64,000 nucleotides of DNA from Populus alba (GCF_005239225.2 NC_133294.1:4030001-4094000), one strand, 5' to 3'; counted from the first letter of the stretch, positions 43,878 through 55,430 are shown. Numbers and translations: made by a program. Notes: generated by a model not told the origin, from the sequence alone.

Positions 43878-44109
43878 TAACAAGCCATTTTACATGTCTG
43901 AAGATTCCAGAACATCATGTTCTTCCGCAGAAAATAAAGGGCTGTTTTTTTTTTATCCACTTAACACATATTGACTTCTTTCCTTTTGATTTAAGAACCA
44001 ATTTCCATTTGTTATTTTTCTCAATTGATGTAATGTTCTTATCAATAGCAATTCTCAATTTTTTAAAATTTTTACTACCTTTTCAAATACTATAAGTTCA
44101 CATGTGACA

Positions 44110-44690
44110 CGACAACAATATAATTAATGTTAGATCATCATCCATTGTATTAGTTATTTCATACAAGTCATCTTCATCCTTATTAGTGGGCTACCGCTAC
44201 TTTAATTTCCACTAGAAAAATAAGTTAAATTTATTGGTGGTTGTTGAGGTGTAACAAGTCTTGATAACCTTCATATCTCTCCTTCTTTTTATCAAGAATC
44301 GGTAGAAATTTATACTTTTCATCTTCATTTACCTTCCAATTCCATGCTTATTCTTCATCGAATTCAACATCCCTACTAATCATTATCTTTTATTATTATT
44401 ATTATTGAGGTTATAAAGCTTTTGATTATTTCCCATCGAAGATTATCTTTTTGGTTTTTATCATCTAGCTTGGTCTTGACTTAATTATCTACATGCACAT
44501 AACCAATGCTTCTAGACATCTTTAAGTTAGTAGCACTTGACTTTTTTACATTCCATGCCTTTTATGGAGTCATGTCATTCAATTCTTTTATAAAACAACT
44601 ATTTGACAAGTAAACAACATAATCTACAACTTCAATTCAAAATTTATTTGGTATTTTCTTGGTTTTGAGCATATTTCTCACCATGTTAAG
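44110..44690 (-). pseudogene. Decayed Ty1/Copia integrase-region fragment
   Basis: The minus strand from 44690 reads NMVRNMLKTKKIPNKF, then (after a stop) EVVDYVVYLSNSC, WNVKKSSATNLKMSRSIGYV and KLDDK. This is the C-terminal integrase region typical of plant Copia polyproteins (family pattern: ARxMLKxKxMPxxFWAEAVxxAVYLxNR ... KLDDKS). It has at least three in-frame stops and no flanking LTR. The fragment stops exactly where the truncated LTR at 44691 begins. Confidence 0.75.
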
Positions 44691-46250
44691 TGTTGTAACC
44701 CAATTTTTTACCCTCTTTTTTGTATATGTTTTGAAAAAAAATTACAAAAATACAAAAAATATTTCTTTTCAATAATTTTAATCATTTCATTATTTTCTTA
44801 TTTAATTTTTATGTGTGATACAAATCTTGAAAATCATAAAAAATATACAAAATACAAAAAGAGATGGGGTTTGAAATTGGATAGATAATCAAGTATCACC
44901 GGCAAAAATGAGGCTTGAGATTTTTTGGGTTATAATTGAGGTTTGAATTGAAAAGAAAATTAAATAAAATTGCTTAATTGGCTAAGTTGATTTAATTTAG
45001 CTAAGATTGAAAGACATTGAAGTTCAAGGTTGATTTAGCCAAATTAGAAATCAATGAAGGACTTAATTGAAAGAAAATTAGAATTGAAAGTTAAATTAAT
45101 TAAAATAGTATAATTCTTGGAACCATTGTTAAATCTGAAGGTTTAAATGGATTCAATTAGAGATATAATTGAAAAGGAAAAGATGATTTAGAGCAAATTA
45201 AATGAGATCGGAAAAATTCAAAATCCGAGTATTGTAATGAGAACAAAGTATGTTCATCTGAATTTTTATTTCAGTCCATTTCAATCCATTTGATTCAATT
45301 TAGTCCAATTTGATTAATTGATTTCAATCATATCAGTCTAATTGAATTAATTTGATTCAATTTAATCCTTTATTAATTAATGATTTCTTTCCTAATTGTC
45401 CAAAATCCTAGTTTCAAATCAATTAACTAGCAAATTATAGCCAAAATTTGTTGTCTATAATCAATTATTTAGCAATCAAACCCATTTTGATCTCTCAAAT
45501 CCAGCTCCAAAATTTTAGCCCCAAATTGATTTCTTCAATCAATTCCCAAAATCCTAGCCTTTCCTTTCCATTTTAAACACCAGCACAAGCAAGAAAAAAG
45601 AAAAACAAACAAACCATTCATGGTCCCAGGTGAGCTCCACCCTTTTCCATTAACCCAAGACCAGCACCCACCTTTCCTCCATAAAATCCACCAAAGTCAG
45701 CCCATTCTTCTTCCCTGAACCAAACCCCGACCACCAAAGTCCAACCACCATCAACACTTCCATAAAATCCACCAAAGTCACTCTCCATTCACCCAAAACA
45801 AACACCATCAGAGAAAGAACACTGAAAAAACCCAGTTCCACAACCAGCACAATCAATTTCCCACAACCACCATCAACACTTCCATCCCACCTTCTCAAAA
45901 CCGATCCCAATCTTCCCGCTCTTTCAACCACACCAGTCAATCAAACCCATCCTCTCTTCTACTCCCAATCAGCCACCATCACAATCCTTCTTCGCACAGT
46001 CCAAACAAAAATCAAAATCATTTACAGCCTCTCAACCGTGAGCCCCCAGAAGCCTCTCCCACGGTAGTGTTCAACCCATACCAGCCTTCCTCTCATTTTG
46101 GCTATCCCACACCGAAAACCACCCTGTATATATCCTGCAACAACAATTGAATTCAATCGAATCATATAAAAATATAATAGTTTAAAAGAAAATTCCATTT
46201 CTTTGTTTGAAGACAAGGACAAAATAACCCACCCCGAGAACCACCTAGCA
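44691..46250 (+). mobile_element. Truncated Gypsy-like LTR
   Basis: Begins TGTTGTAACCC, the same opening as the LTR at 61816, and continues in the same style: A-rich, then 'aattgaggtttgaattgaa' phrases, then a C-rich stretch at 45600-46100 with 'cccaggtgagctcc'. It abuts the Copia relic, suggesting insertion into it. No primer-binding site or second LTR follows; the right end is approximate. A minus-strand 96-codon frame in the C-rich stretch is repetitive and not a gene. Confidence 0.5.
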
Positions 46251-46844
46251 TAATGGTTTTTTTCCCCCCATCAGATTTTCTTTTTTTAATTTCGAACACA
46301 ATAATGGAATTACAACATCTTTTAGTACATAATCTTCATATAAACTAAAATTATTAGGATTCGAGTCTACTTCACTAAGAAACTGTTAGCTATATAATTG
46401 GGCTACAATTACTCGAATAAACAATCTTCTGCTTCAAATATTTGCATACTCTCCCTCTTCAATTTGTCCTTTGCGTATCAATGTATGCAATTATGTTTGG
46501 TTAATAAAGAGACATGATGATTACAAATGAGAGGGCAAAAAAAAAAAACAAAAAGATGCACAACCCAGCAGCTAGGGGTTTTCTCCTTTTTCCTTTAAAA
46601 AGATATATTTAGAATTCCTTATACATTACAAAAAAGAAAAAGAAAAAGAAATGATGTTAATTGCACGTATGTTTTAAAAAAGAAAGAAAAATATGTCATT
46701 AGAACATAAATCTCAGTAGGACAAATAAGTTTGCTTTAATTTAATTAGACAAAATAAAATAAAAATGATAGCAGATGTATTCATTGTCTATTAAATACAA
46801 AAAAACAAAACAAGATAACAAATAATATAAAACACCAATCTTAG

Positions 46845-47600
46845 TCGACTTGGTTAGTATAATAAACCTATAACCTTGATAATCTGTGAGCCAACTTGAG
46901 ATATTTCACCTAACTCGTGTTAACTTTTTAAACTTGTGATCCGAATCATTAAGCTAGAGTATCAAATTTCAAAAGACGAAAAAGTCCAATTCAAATCAAT
47001 CAAATATTAAAAGATAAAATTAAATTTTTTAATTATATATAAGAATTAAAAAAAATAGTAATTAAAAGAAGAAGGATCAAAATTAAAAAAAAAATCTTTT
47101 ATTTGATTGAATGGTGAAATTAAAAAGAAAAACTAATTTAGTAAAAGGAACAAAAAATCATAAGAATGAGCATAAAAAAACAATGTTTTGATTGAAGAAA
47201 GAAATTGAAAAGAATGATAATTTTTCCAAAAAGGCTAAAATTAGAAATCATAACAAGGAGGATCAAATTGGAAAATATTATACCTTCAATTTGAATTGTA
47301 AGAAAAAATCAAAAACCAATAAAACTTTTAAAAAGGATTAAAGAGAAAAATTAAAAATCAAAAGAATAAGGATAAATTTAGACAATATAATATTTTGTCA
47401 ATTGGTATTGGAAAACGAAATTAAAAGCAAATAAAACTTCTATAACATATTAGGACTAAAAATTAAAAATCAAAAGAATAAGAACTAAAGTTGAAATACT
47501 AAAAACATAAAGAGCCAAGTTGCAATTTTTTAGGGAGGAAAGAGAAAAATAATAAAAAAGTCCATCGGTGACATGCGTCACACCAATAGAAATATGACAC
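46845..47600 (-). repeat. Decayed dispersed repeat in unit 1
   Basis: A-rich sequence with phrases 'aattaaaagaagaaggatca', 'aaaagaataaggat' and 'gtaacttttaaacttgtgat'-like text. These are the reverse complement in style of 16460-17100 and 52700-53150. No protein was found. Confidence 0.45.
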
Positions 47601-48989
47601 GGCAATGCTTTCGACAACAAGACATAAAATCATTTTTAGACACTGGGAAATGTTGTCCATGTTGTCTAAAGTACGCATGCCCATCTCTTGCACCACTTGG
47701 TGTTGTAAACATGCACACATATTTTTTTTTATCTAACCATATACAAAATTACTCAGAAATGACTTTGTAATTATAAAAAACCCATTATGAAAAGCTAAAA
47801 ATATCCCTTGACTCTAGACTTCTTTTAAGGGTATTTTCATTATTTCAATATGAATTTTAATTTTTTTTATATTTTGTCAAATACCAAATTTCTTTTCAGT
47901 TTAAATTATAATAACTGAAAAACTATTATGAAAATAAAAAAGAAACCCTTTAACACCAAGTTTATTTTTTTTCTTTTAAGGGTATTCAAGTCATTTTACT
48001 GTATAATAAAAATAAGAAATTACTTATTTTCCCTACTGTATTTGATAATGAGAAATGGGCCAAGTGAAATTTAATACACTTCAAAACTTGGGTTAAGTTT
48101 TTTGGGTGAAGGAGAAAAAACATCATTCTACTGTTCTAATTAATAATGAGAATGAGTATGGAGCTACAATATTTTTACAAGGGATTTTAGCTCTTTTTAA
48201 TATAATTTTTCTAACAAAATGTTTTTCCTTAGATAGCTATATGTCATTGTAATAGTAGGATACTGATTTGTTGATATGGAAAGCTAAAAATTGTGAGGAG
48301 TTGAGAAATGAAATTCTTTACAACTCTATATTTATATAAAAAGATAAAATAACCTTATTTTGCAATTATTATTTTTTTATTTGAAATTGATGATACTAGA
48401 AAAGAAATTATCTACGTCTAATTATAATAAGTACTTAAATTATATAAGCGAAGCATATATCAGTCATAATGTTAAATCTTATAAACAAAGATGACAATGG
48501 ATAAGGGTTGAAGCTTGCCTTTTTCTACAATTGCTCCCATCATCTTTTGAATTATTTCAGGTTTTAGAGATTCAGGCTCCGCTTGATTTCTGGTTTTAGA
48601 CTAAAGCAATTTAGCCATGAATAGAAAGTGCTTCCATAACGGTTTTTCAAGTTTGTCAAACACGTAGGGTTTGCTTGAGGAAAATGAAAAAAAGGAAAGT
48701 CGGCTGAAGATTGTAATCTAAGTTGACAAATTTTGATTGCAAGTTGCAATGACCAATTTAATCTGAGCTAAAACAAAAGGGTTTAGTTTTCTTAAATTCA
48801 TTACCGATGGTTTTTATTTTTATTTTTAAACATTATATATATATATTGATAACAAGTTAATTTCTAATAAAATAATTTAATCATAAACTCAGAATATAAT
48901 ACATATTGGATGATATTTTTTAAAAAAATATTATTAGGATGATATATTGGATAACATTTTTTTTTTAACATTGAGATTATGATATATTG

Positions 48990-50080
48990 GATCAATTCGA
49001 GTTAACTTATCAAATCTACAACTTAGATCATGAGACAATGATAAATCTAAAGGAAAAAAATAAATTAATTATAAAAATTTGATTTTTAATCAACCCATTA
49101 TTAAAAGATAAAATCAAAAAATATATTAAATTAAAAAGGAACAAAACAGCTGTTTGAGTCAACCAAAGTTAACTTGTCAAACCCGCAATTCAAGTCATGT
49201 AATCTAAATAACCCCCATAAAAAGAAAATAAAAAAAATTACAAAGCTCAATTTCCAATCAATGATTATAAGGATGAAAAAAAAAAAAAAAAAAAAACTCA
49301 AGTCAACCTAGTTTAACCTGTTAAACCCGCAACCTAGATCATGAAACTTGGATAAATTCATAAAAATAATAATAAAAATTTATGGAGCATCATTTTCAAC
49401 AAATCTAATGTTGTAGGCTAAAATAAATAAATAAAAACTCATGAGACAACGATATACTACACATAAAAAAAATCTTAAAAAAAATTATGAAGCTCGATTC
49501 CGAAATAACTTAATATTAAAAAATGAATTTGAAAAAAAAAATATTGAGTTCTTAGAGGATGAAATTATACACACACACACACACACACACACACATTCAA
49601 TTTAAAAAGGACAAAAAAGGAGAACAGGGTCAACCTGAGTCAACTTGCCAAACTTATAACTTAAATTATAAGATTAAACTAATCCTATAGAAAACAAACT
49701 TAAAAGAGATTATGAAATTTGATTTCCAACCAATTCAATGCTGAAGGATGAAATTGAAAAAAAAATCAATTAGAAAAGACAACAAAAAAAAGACTCAAGT
49801 CAACCTCTGTTAACCTGTTAAATCTGCAACTTAGATCATAATATCAGGATAAATTCAAATAGATAAAAAAAAAAACTATGAAGCTCCTTTTCTAACAAAT
49901 CTAGTATTGAAAGTTGAAATCAAGAAAAAAATAGAAAAAAACAACTAAATTCGTGAAATCGATATGAAACCCAACATAAAGGAAATTAGAAAAAATAATT
50001 ACAAAACATAATTCTCAAAACAATATAATATTGAAGGATAAAATTAAAAATCCAACTAGTGGTTACTTGAAGAACAATTT
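48990..50080. repeat. Array of roughly 160-bp degenerate repeats
   Basis: A phrase of the type 'gtcaacctgagttaacttg...aaaccgcaacttagatcatg' recurs at about 48995, 49155, 49298, 49627 and 49794, with a weak copy near 49460. Each is followed by A-rich filler with 'attatgaagctcgattt'-like text and 'attgaaggatgaaattgaaa'. An (AC)n tract lies at 49568-49594. Similar phrases occur at 17210-17350 and 53160-53240. It is non-coding and of unknown class. Confidence 0.65.
49568..49594. repeat. (AC)n microsatellite
   Basis: Thirteen AC dinucleotides inside the roughly 160-bp repeat array. Confidence 0.95.
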
Positions 50081-50318
50081 ATTTGTGAAGAATTGTTTTT
50101 TTTGTTAAGTAATAATCAATAACAAAAAAATACCCACTATAGCCACGACTATAGCAAATATGATGGATTAATGTTAGCAAACTACTATAACAATTTATTT
50201 GCGAAGAATTGTTTTTTGTGAAGTAATAATCAATTGATTACTAATTGATTCACTACTGGACCTACCAGATTGAACTACCTAATTTTAAATGCCTAACTTG
50301 ATATAAAGTTGAATAAGA

Positions 50319-50412
50319 CCACTCCACTAATTAATAGCACACAACATGAAAAACCATGCAATTTCGTATCAATAAGATTTGTTTACCTACAATCAAGAAT
50401 TATATAAATACC
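50319..50412 (+). promoter_or_regulatory. Core promoter of STIG1-like gene 1
   Basis: TATA box TATATAAATA at 50401-50410, 131 bases before the ATG. The preceding block (gaccactccactaa, agcacacaacatgaaaaacc, atgcaatttcgtatcaa) is nearly the same before gene 2 and is recognisable before the pseudogene. The retained 90 bp suggest functional promoter elements, though recent duplication alone could explain the gene 1/gene 2 match. Confidence 0.75.
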
Positions 50413-50541
50413 ACATCAAGCCTCCTGTCTTCTCCATCAAACCATCCATATCAAAAACCCTCTCAGCCTCGCCTCCTTCAATAGTTCAATCTTTCCTGAG
50501 CTATAATATCTTGCTTGCATAGAGTTTATAATACCCACATC

Positions 50542-51003
50542 ATGAAGTTCCTTAAGCTACTCTTTCTTCTTGCTATGCTCATTTCATTTTCAGCCATTAC
50601 TCTTTCTGCTACACCAACGGAAGATGTTTCATTCCCTGACTTCGATTTCGAAGACAAGGAAAACTCTGACCATCTTCCGACTGAGAGCCAAGAAACAACG
50701 TCATCTCTGAGAGGGACAAACCGCTTTCTAGCCCAGACCCGGGCTTACATGACATGTGACAAGAACCCTAGGGTTTGTGAAGTTCAGGGAAGCGCTGGTC
50801 CAGATTGCTGTAAGAAGATGTGTGTGAATCAAATGACAGACTGGTTTAACTGTGGGAAGTGTGGTAAGAAGTGTAGGTACACAGAGATCTGTTGCGAAGG
50901 GCAGTGTGTGAACCCAATGTATAGCAAGAATCATTGTGGAGGTTGCAACAACGAGTGCAAGAAAGGGAGTGTATGTCAGTATGGGATGTGTAGTTATGCA
51001 TAG
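50542..51003 (+). CDS. STIG1-like secreted cysteine-rich protein, copy 1
   Basis: A single-exon gene of 153 residues, matching the stigma-specific STIG1 family of small secreted plant proteins. In other species some members act at the stigma or pollen tube; the role here is unknown. An N-terminal signal peptide (MKFLKLLFLLAMLISFSA, cleavage near residue 24) is followed by an acidic variable region (about 25-70). The C-terminal domain has 16 cysteines in paired and spaced pattern (DCCKKMC, NCGKCGKKC, ICCEGQC, HCGGC, VCQYGMC). The first ATG is at 50542; the in-frame TTG 27 bases earlier is not a likely start. TATA box at 50401. It sits in unit 1 of a tandem duplication. Confidence 0.93.
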   Translation: MKFLKLLFLLAMLISFSAITLSATPTEDVSFPDFDFEDKENSDHLPTESQETTSSLRGTNRFLAQTRAYMTCDKNPRVCEVQGSAGPDCCKKMCVNQMTDWFNCGKCGKKCRYTEICCEGQCVNPMYSKNHCGGCNNECKKGSVCQYGMCSYA

Positions 51004-51241
51004 AAATGCATGGCGCCATGCATGCATGCATGCGTGTTCATATATATTCGATATATATGGGACTAAAAAATTAGAGATTTGTTTTATGTTAGTAACATAA
51101 TATTTTGTGTGAGGAATAAATGCAAACCATCTTCCAATCATAGGGTTTGCTGGGGTTTATTTAATCTTTCAATCCAATGCCATAATGTAATAAGGGATAT
51201 ACCTTCAAGTCTTGATCATTTGGTTTATGTTAATTGTTCTT

Positions 51242-51247
51242 AATAAA
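51242..51247 (+). terminator. Possible polyadenylation signal of STIG1-like gene 1
   Basis: AATAAA in 'cttaataaag', 240 bases after the stop; another AATAAA lies near 51114. The same pair is present after gene 2. Confidence 0.4.
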
Positions 51248-51354
51248 GTTTATGTTCTGTCATTTCCCTTTCTTTTTCTAGTTTTTATCAAATTTATTTT
51301 TTATTAACTCATGTATCAAGACTATTCGAGTTAGAATCATAGTTATTAAACTTG

Positions 51355-51480
51355 AACTGATCCGGTAGGTCAACCCAGAACCCGGTTGAGCAAGTGGCTA
51401 GACCGGTCCAAGTAAGACAAAAAACCAGCTAGTGCAACAACCCGGTACATAAAACCCGGTTGACCCAAATAAACTCGGAT
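51355..51480. repeat. Short CCGG-rich dispersed repeat
   Basis: 'aacccggttgagc', 'agaccggtcc' and 'acccggttgacccaaa' phrases lie between duplication units 1 and 2. It resembles the 'acccgggttgacc' repeats common in Salicaceae genomes (recall only). Non-coding. Confidence 0.4.
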
Positions 51481-52679
51481 GAAATGTGAGATTTGCAATC
51501 TTTTAATATATATATTTTATGTTTTTTTTAACTATTTTATCTATATGAAATTTAAAATCTTTTTATATATACACACACTCTAGCTAATATTATTAAAATT
51601 CGAGTCTACTTCACTAAGAAGCTGTTATCTATATAATTGCTAGGCTACATACAACTACTTGAATAAATATGTATAATGGCGAAGAAAATAAGAAATTAAT
51701 GCAATCTTGCTGCTTCTAATATTTACGTACACTCGCTGTTCAATTTGACCTTCTCGTCTTCCATCTAAACTATTTTTCACATCAATATATGCAAGTCTGT
51801 TCGGTTAATAAAGAGAGATGATGATTACAATTAAGAGGGAAAAAAAGAAGATGTACAACCCAATTTTTTATCAGCTAAGGTTTTTCTCCTTTTCCTAAGC
51901 ATGTTTCCTTTAAAAAGATATATTTAGAATTCCTTATAAATTATTAACAAAAAAAAAAAAAAAAAAATATTTACTATAAGATTATAAATTCCTTCTATAA
52001 TTGTAAAATATATAATTTATCTACATTTTTTTTTCTTAGATAGAGATATATCATTATAAGATATTGATACGTTGATATTAACAAAACCTAGGGGTAAACA
52101 CTGTAAAATATGAGTGAAAATAATATTTACTATTTTTTATTAGATAATGATATCCCATTATAATAGTACAATATTGTTGATATATATGTTCATATTAACA
52201 AAACCTAAAATAGGAGAGTTAAACACCGTATATTAGGAGTGAAAACACTATTTATTAGAATAATATTTTCATAATTTTATTCTTTCCATAAAACAACATA
52301 AAACTAGTTATTAGGAGCATTAAGATCTTTTCAATAGATATAGTTTTCATTACCAAATTTATTAGGGGTAAATAACCTTTTCATACTTCAAGTTAGCACT
52401 AAAATAACCAAATTATTCTTGAAAAAAAATTTAAAATTATCTTCAAGGAGTTTTTTCATATTTTTACAATGATTTTGTATTTCAAGATAAGGGCTAACAT
52501 GTCGAGAGCCACTCATGCTATTTGGGAAAATTCTCCCTGCATTGATCATTGGAAGCATTGCTTTATCCCTTTTCTTTTAGGATAGTGTGTCTAATTAGTA
52601 ATGGTAGTTTGTCGTTGACGATACTTTATCTATTTCCTTTTATTTTCTCTCTCATCCTCTCAACATTCATGCTAATTAT

Positions 52680-53345
52680 GCAAAATTTTAGAGTTGTTTT
52701 CTAATTTATGAGGATTTTCACTTCAGTCCTTATTTTTTTTTTCTATTTTTCATTCTTGGTTCTTTTGAAAAACATTTATTATTTTTCAATTACATCATTC
52801 AATCTCAATTTGTGATATATATAAATTTTTTTTTTAAAAAATTAATCCTCATTCTTTTGATTATTCTTTTGGAATCTTTTTGTTAAATAATTGATTTTTC
52901 ATTTTAATTTCTTCCTTCAATCAAAAAATTAATTTTATTTTTTATTTGAATTTTGACCTTCCTTCACTTGATTTTTTTCATCCTTTAGTTAAATTGATTT
53001 TTCTTTTCAATTTTCAATTTCACCCTTCAATCAAAACTAAGTTTTATTTTGTATTTTAACTTTGATTCTCATTTTTTTAATTGTTATTTTTCTGTTTTGA
53101 ATCCTTTTGTACAACTGATTTTTTTTTTTTAATTTTCATCCTTCAACACTTGATTGATATTTGGCGGGATAATCCAAGTTGGCTCAAACCTTATTATTGT
53201 GGTTATATATTTGTTATGCCAACTCGAGTTGACTGAAGCTAATTTTTTTGGTGTCTTTTTTTTTTTTATCTAATTTCATCCTTTTGTATTTAATAAAATA
53301 ATAATTAAATTACATTGTTTGTCTCTTTTTGATAAAAAAATAAAA
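52680..53345 (+). repeat. T-rich decayed dispersed repeat in unit 2
   Basis: Phrases such as 'tttcaatttcacccttcaat' and 'gattctcattttttt' match the style of 16460-17100. 'ccaagttggctcaaacc' near 53170 resembles the roughly 160-bp array phrases. No coding content. Confidence 0.45.
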
Positions 53346-54378
53346 TTCTTTCTCAGTGATTATGATCATTTTTTTTCAATATCGTGGATACACTCGTACA
53401 CAACCCACGGGCGGGTGACCACTCCTAAGTGCCAAACTATAGGGGAGAGTCCACCAACTCGAGGTTCTTAATAATCACACATTTACATGTGGGCTGGAAA
53501 ATGTAAGTAGTAGGATTCAAACAGGGACTATATCCAATTTAGCTCACTCTCAGAAATTATCTATATGTAATTATAAAAAAAGTATTTAAATTATATAAGC
53601 GAAGCATAATAAAAGTTTTAGATCAATGATAATGTTAAATCTTATAAACAAAGATGGCAGTGGATAAGGGTGCGGGCTTGCTTTTTCTGCAATTGCTTCA
53701 ATCCAAAAAACCCAAGCCAATGTTGACATCTGGTTTTAGACTAAAGCTATTTAACCATGATCTGAAAGTGCTCCCATAACGGTTTTTCAAGTTCGTCAAA
53801 GACGGAGGTTTTGCTCGAGAAAAATGAAACAAGAAAAGTCGGCTGAAGATGTTTGCTGAAAAATTAGTTTGACAAATTTTGTTTGTGCGTTGCAATGACC
53901 AATTTAATGTGAGCTAAACCGAAAGCTTTAGTTTTGTTAAATTCATTATTGATGGTAGTTTTTAGTAAGTTATTGGTGTAAAAAAGGATGTTAGCCAATG
54001 TGTGAAGTATAAATAAGTCCAATTTATTTGCGAAGAATTGTTAAATAATAAGACACTATAACAATGAATCAAAGTGCCATTGGGTGATTAGTGGTAGAGT
54101 ATTAACTTAGAATAATTAATTAAAGCTACAAATCTCTCTCTCCCTGACGGTTCTTTTTTTTTTTGTTATTTTGTATACCATGCACGCAAGTAATTGTCAA
54201 GAATGAAGGGAAAACAACACGCAATGAGCGCTAAAGGTAATCAATTGCCAATTATAAAGAATGCTTTGAAGGTATTTTGATACTTGTGAAAGAAAGAAGA
54301 GGAGATTCACCTACCTAATTTTGAGAGCTAACTTAGCTTGCTACTTGATTTTGATATTAAGTTACCAAAATGTTGAAT

Positions 54379-54473
54379 AAGACCACTCCACTAATAGCAC
54401 ACAACTTGAAAAACCATGCAATTTCGTATCAATTAAGATTTGTTTTCCTACAATCAAGAATTATATAAATACC
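54379..54473 (+). promoter_or_regulatory. Core promoter of STIG1-like gene 2
   Basis: TATA box TATATAAATA at 54462-54471, 132 bases before the ATG. The upstream block is nearly identical to that of gene 1. Confidence 0.75.
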
Positions 54474-54602
54474 TCATCAAGCCTCCTTTCTCCTACATCA
54501 AACCATCCGTATCAAAAACCCTCTCAGCCTCGCCTTCTTCAATAGTTCAATCTTTCCTGAGCTATAATATCTTGCTTGCATAGAGTTTATAATACCCAAA
54601 AC

Positions 54603-55064
54603 ATGAAGTTCCTTAAGCTACTCTTTCTTCTTGCTATGCTCATTTCATTTTCAGCCATTACTCTTTCTGCTACACCAACGGAAGATGTTTCATTCCCTGA
54701 CTTCGATTTCGAAGACAAGGAAAACTCTGACCATCATCAGACTGAGAGCCAAGAAACAACCTCATCTCTGAGAGGGACAAACCGCGTTCTAGCCCAGACT
54801 CGGGCTTTCATGACATGTGACAAGAACCCTAGGGTTTGTCGAGTTCAGGGAAGCGCTGGCCCAGATTGCTGCAAGAAGATGTGTGTGAATCAAATGACAG
54901 ACTGGTTTAACTGTGGGAAGTGTGGTAAGAAGTGTAAGTACACAGAGATTTGTTGCAAAGGGAAGTGTGTGAACCCAATGTATAACAAGAATCATTGCGG
55001 AGGTTGCAACAACAAGTGCAAGAAAGGGAGTGCATGTCAGTATGGGATGTGTAGTTATGCATAG
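54603..55064 (+). CDS. STIG1-like secreted cysteine-rich protein, copy 2
   Basis: A single-exon paralogue of copy 1 with the same length (153 residues), same signal peptide and all 16 cysteines. Differences cluster in the mature part and mostly add positive charge: CEVQ to CRVQ, CCEGQC to CCKGKC, and NNECKK to NNKCKK. The first ATG is at 54603; TATA box at 54462. It lies in duplication unit 2, about 4.06 kb from copy 1. The strict conservation of cysteines with changing surface residues fits a working, diverging secreted protein, but expression is not visible from sequence. Confidence 0.93.
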   Translation: MKFLKLLFLLAMLISFSAITLSATPTEDVSFPDFDFEDKENSDHHQTESQETTSSLRGTNRVLAQTRAFMTCDKNPRVCRVQGSAGPDCCKKMCVNQMTDWFNCGKCGKKCKYTEICCKGKCVNPMYNKNHCGGCNNKCKKGSACQYGMCSYA

Positions 55065-55345
55065 AAACGCATGGCGCCATGCATTTCTATGCATAAATGC
55101 ATGGCGCCATCCATGCATGCATGCGTGTTCATAACTATTCGATATATATGGGACCAAGCAATTAATGAGAGATTTGTTTTATGTTTGTAGCATAATATTT
55201 TGTGTGGGGAATAAAGGCAAACCATCGTCCAATCGTATGGTTTACTGGGGTTTATTTAATCTTTCAATCCAATGCCATAATGTAATGTAATAAGGGATAT
55301 ACGTACCCTTAAGTCTTGATCATTTGTTTTATGTTTATTGTTCTT

Positions 55346-55351
55346 AATAAA
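55346..55351 (+). terminator. Possible polyadenylation signal of STIG1-like gene 2
   Basis: AATAAA in 'cttaataaag', in the same relative place as after gene 1; an earlier AATAAA lies near 55209. Confidence 0.4.
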
Positions 55352-55430
55352 GTTTATGTTCAGTCTTTTACTTTTTCTAGTTTTTATCAAACTTATTTTT
55401 TTATTTTCTTACGGATTAAGATTATTTCAT

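Larger units (their letters stand above)
46343..51330 (+). repeat. Tandem segmental duplication, unit 1 (STIG1-like locus)
   Basis: Anchors shared with unit 2 in the same order: 'attcgagtctacttcact' (46353 / 51599); 'ttcggttaataaagaga'-type phrase followed by 'aaaaagatatatttagaatt' (46599 / 51914); 'ccataacggtttttcaagtt' (48632 / 53775); the STIG1-like promoter and gene; and 'cttaataaagtttatgttc' after the gene. Unit 1 is about 5.0 kb, against 3.9 kb for unit 2. Much of the difference is the repeat-rich stretch 48780-50090 in unit 1. Confidence 0.85.
51575..55430 (+). repeat. Tandem segmental duplication, unit 2 (STIG1-like locus)
   Basis: Carries the same ordered anchors as unit 1, from 'attcgagtctacttcact' to the sequence after the STIG1-like gene. 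It lacks most of the roughly 160-bp repeat array of unit 1, but contains another T-rich repeat piece at 52680-53345. Gene and promoter parts are much better conserved than spacers. Confidence 0.85.

Noticed and set aside
45650..45940. 96-codon minus-strand frame with repeated FMEVLMV-like segments
   Set aside because: It arises from the C-rich leader stretch of a Gypsy-like LTR with internal short repeats; it has no start context or homology.
48990..50080. CRISPR-like regular repeats
   Set aside because: Units are long, diverged and in plant nuclear DNA. There are no constant short repeats with unique spacers.
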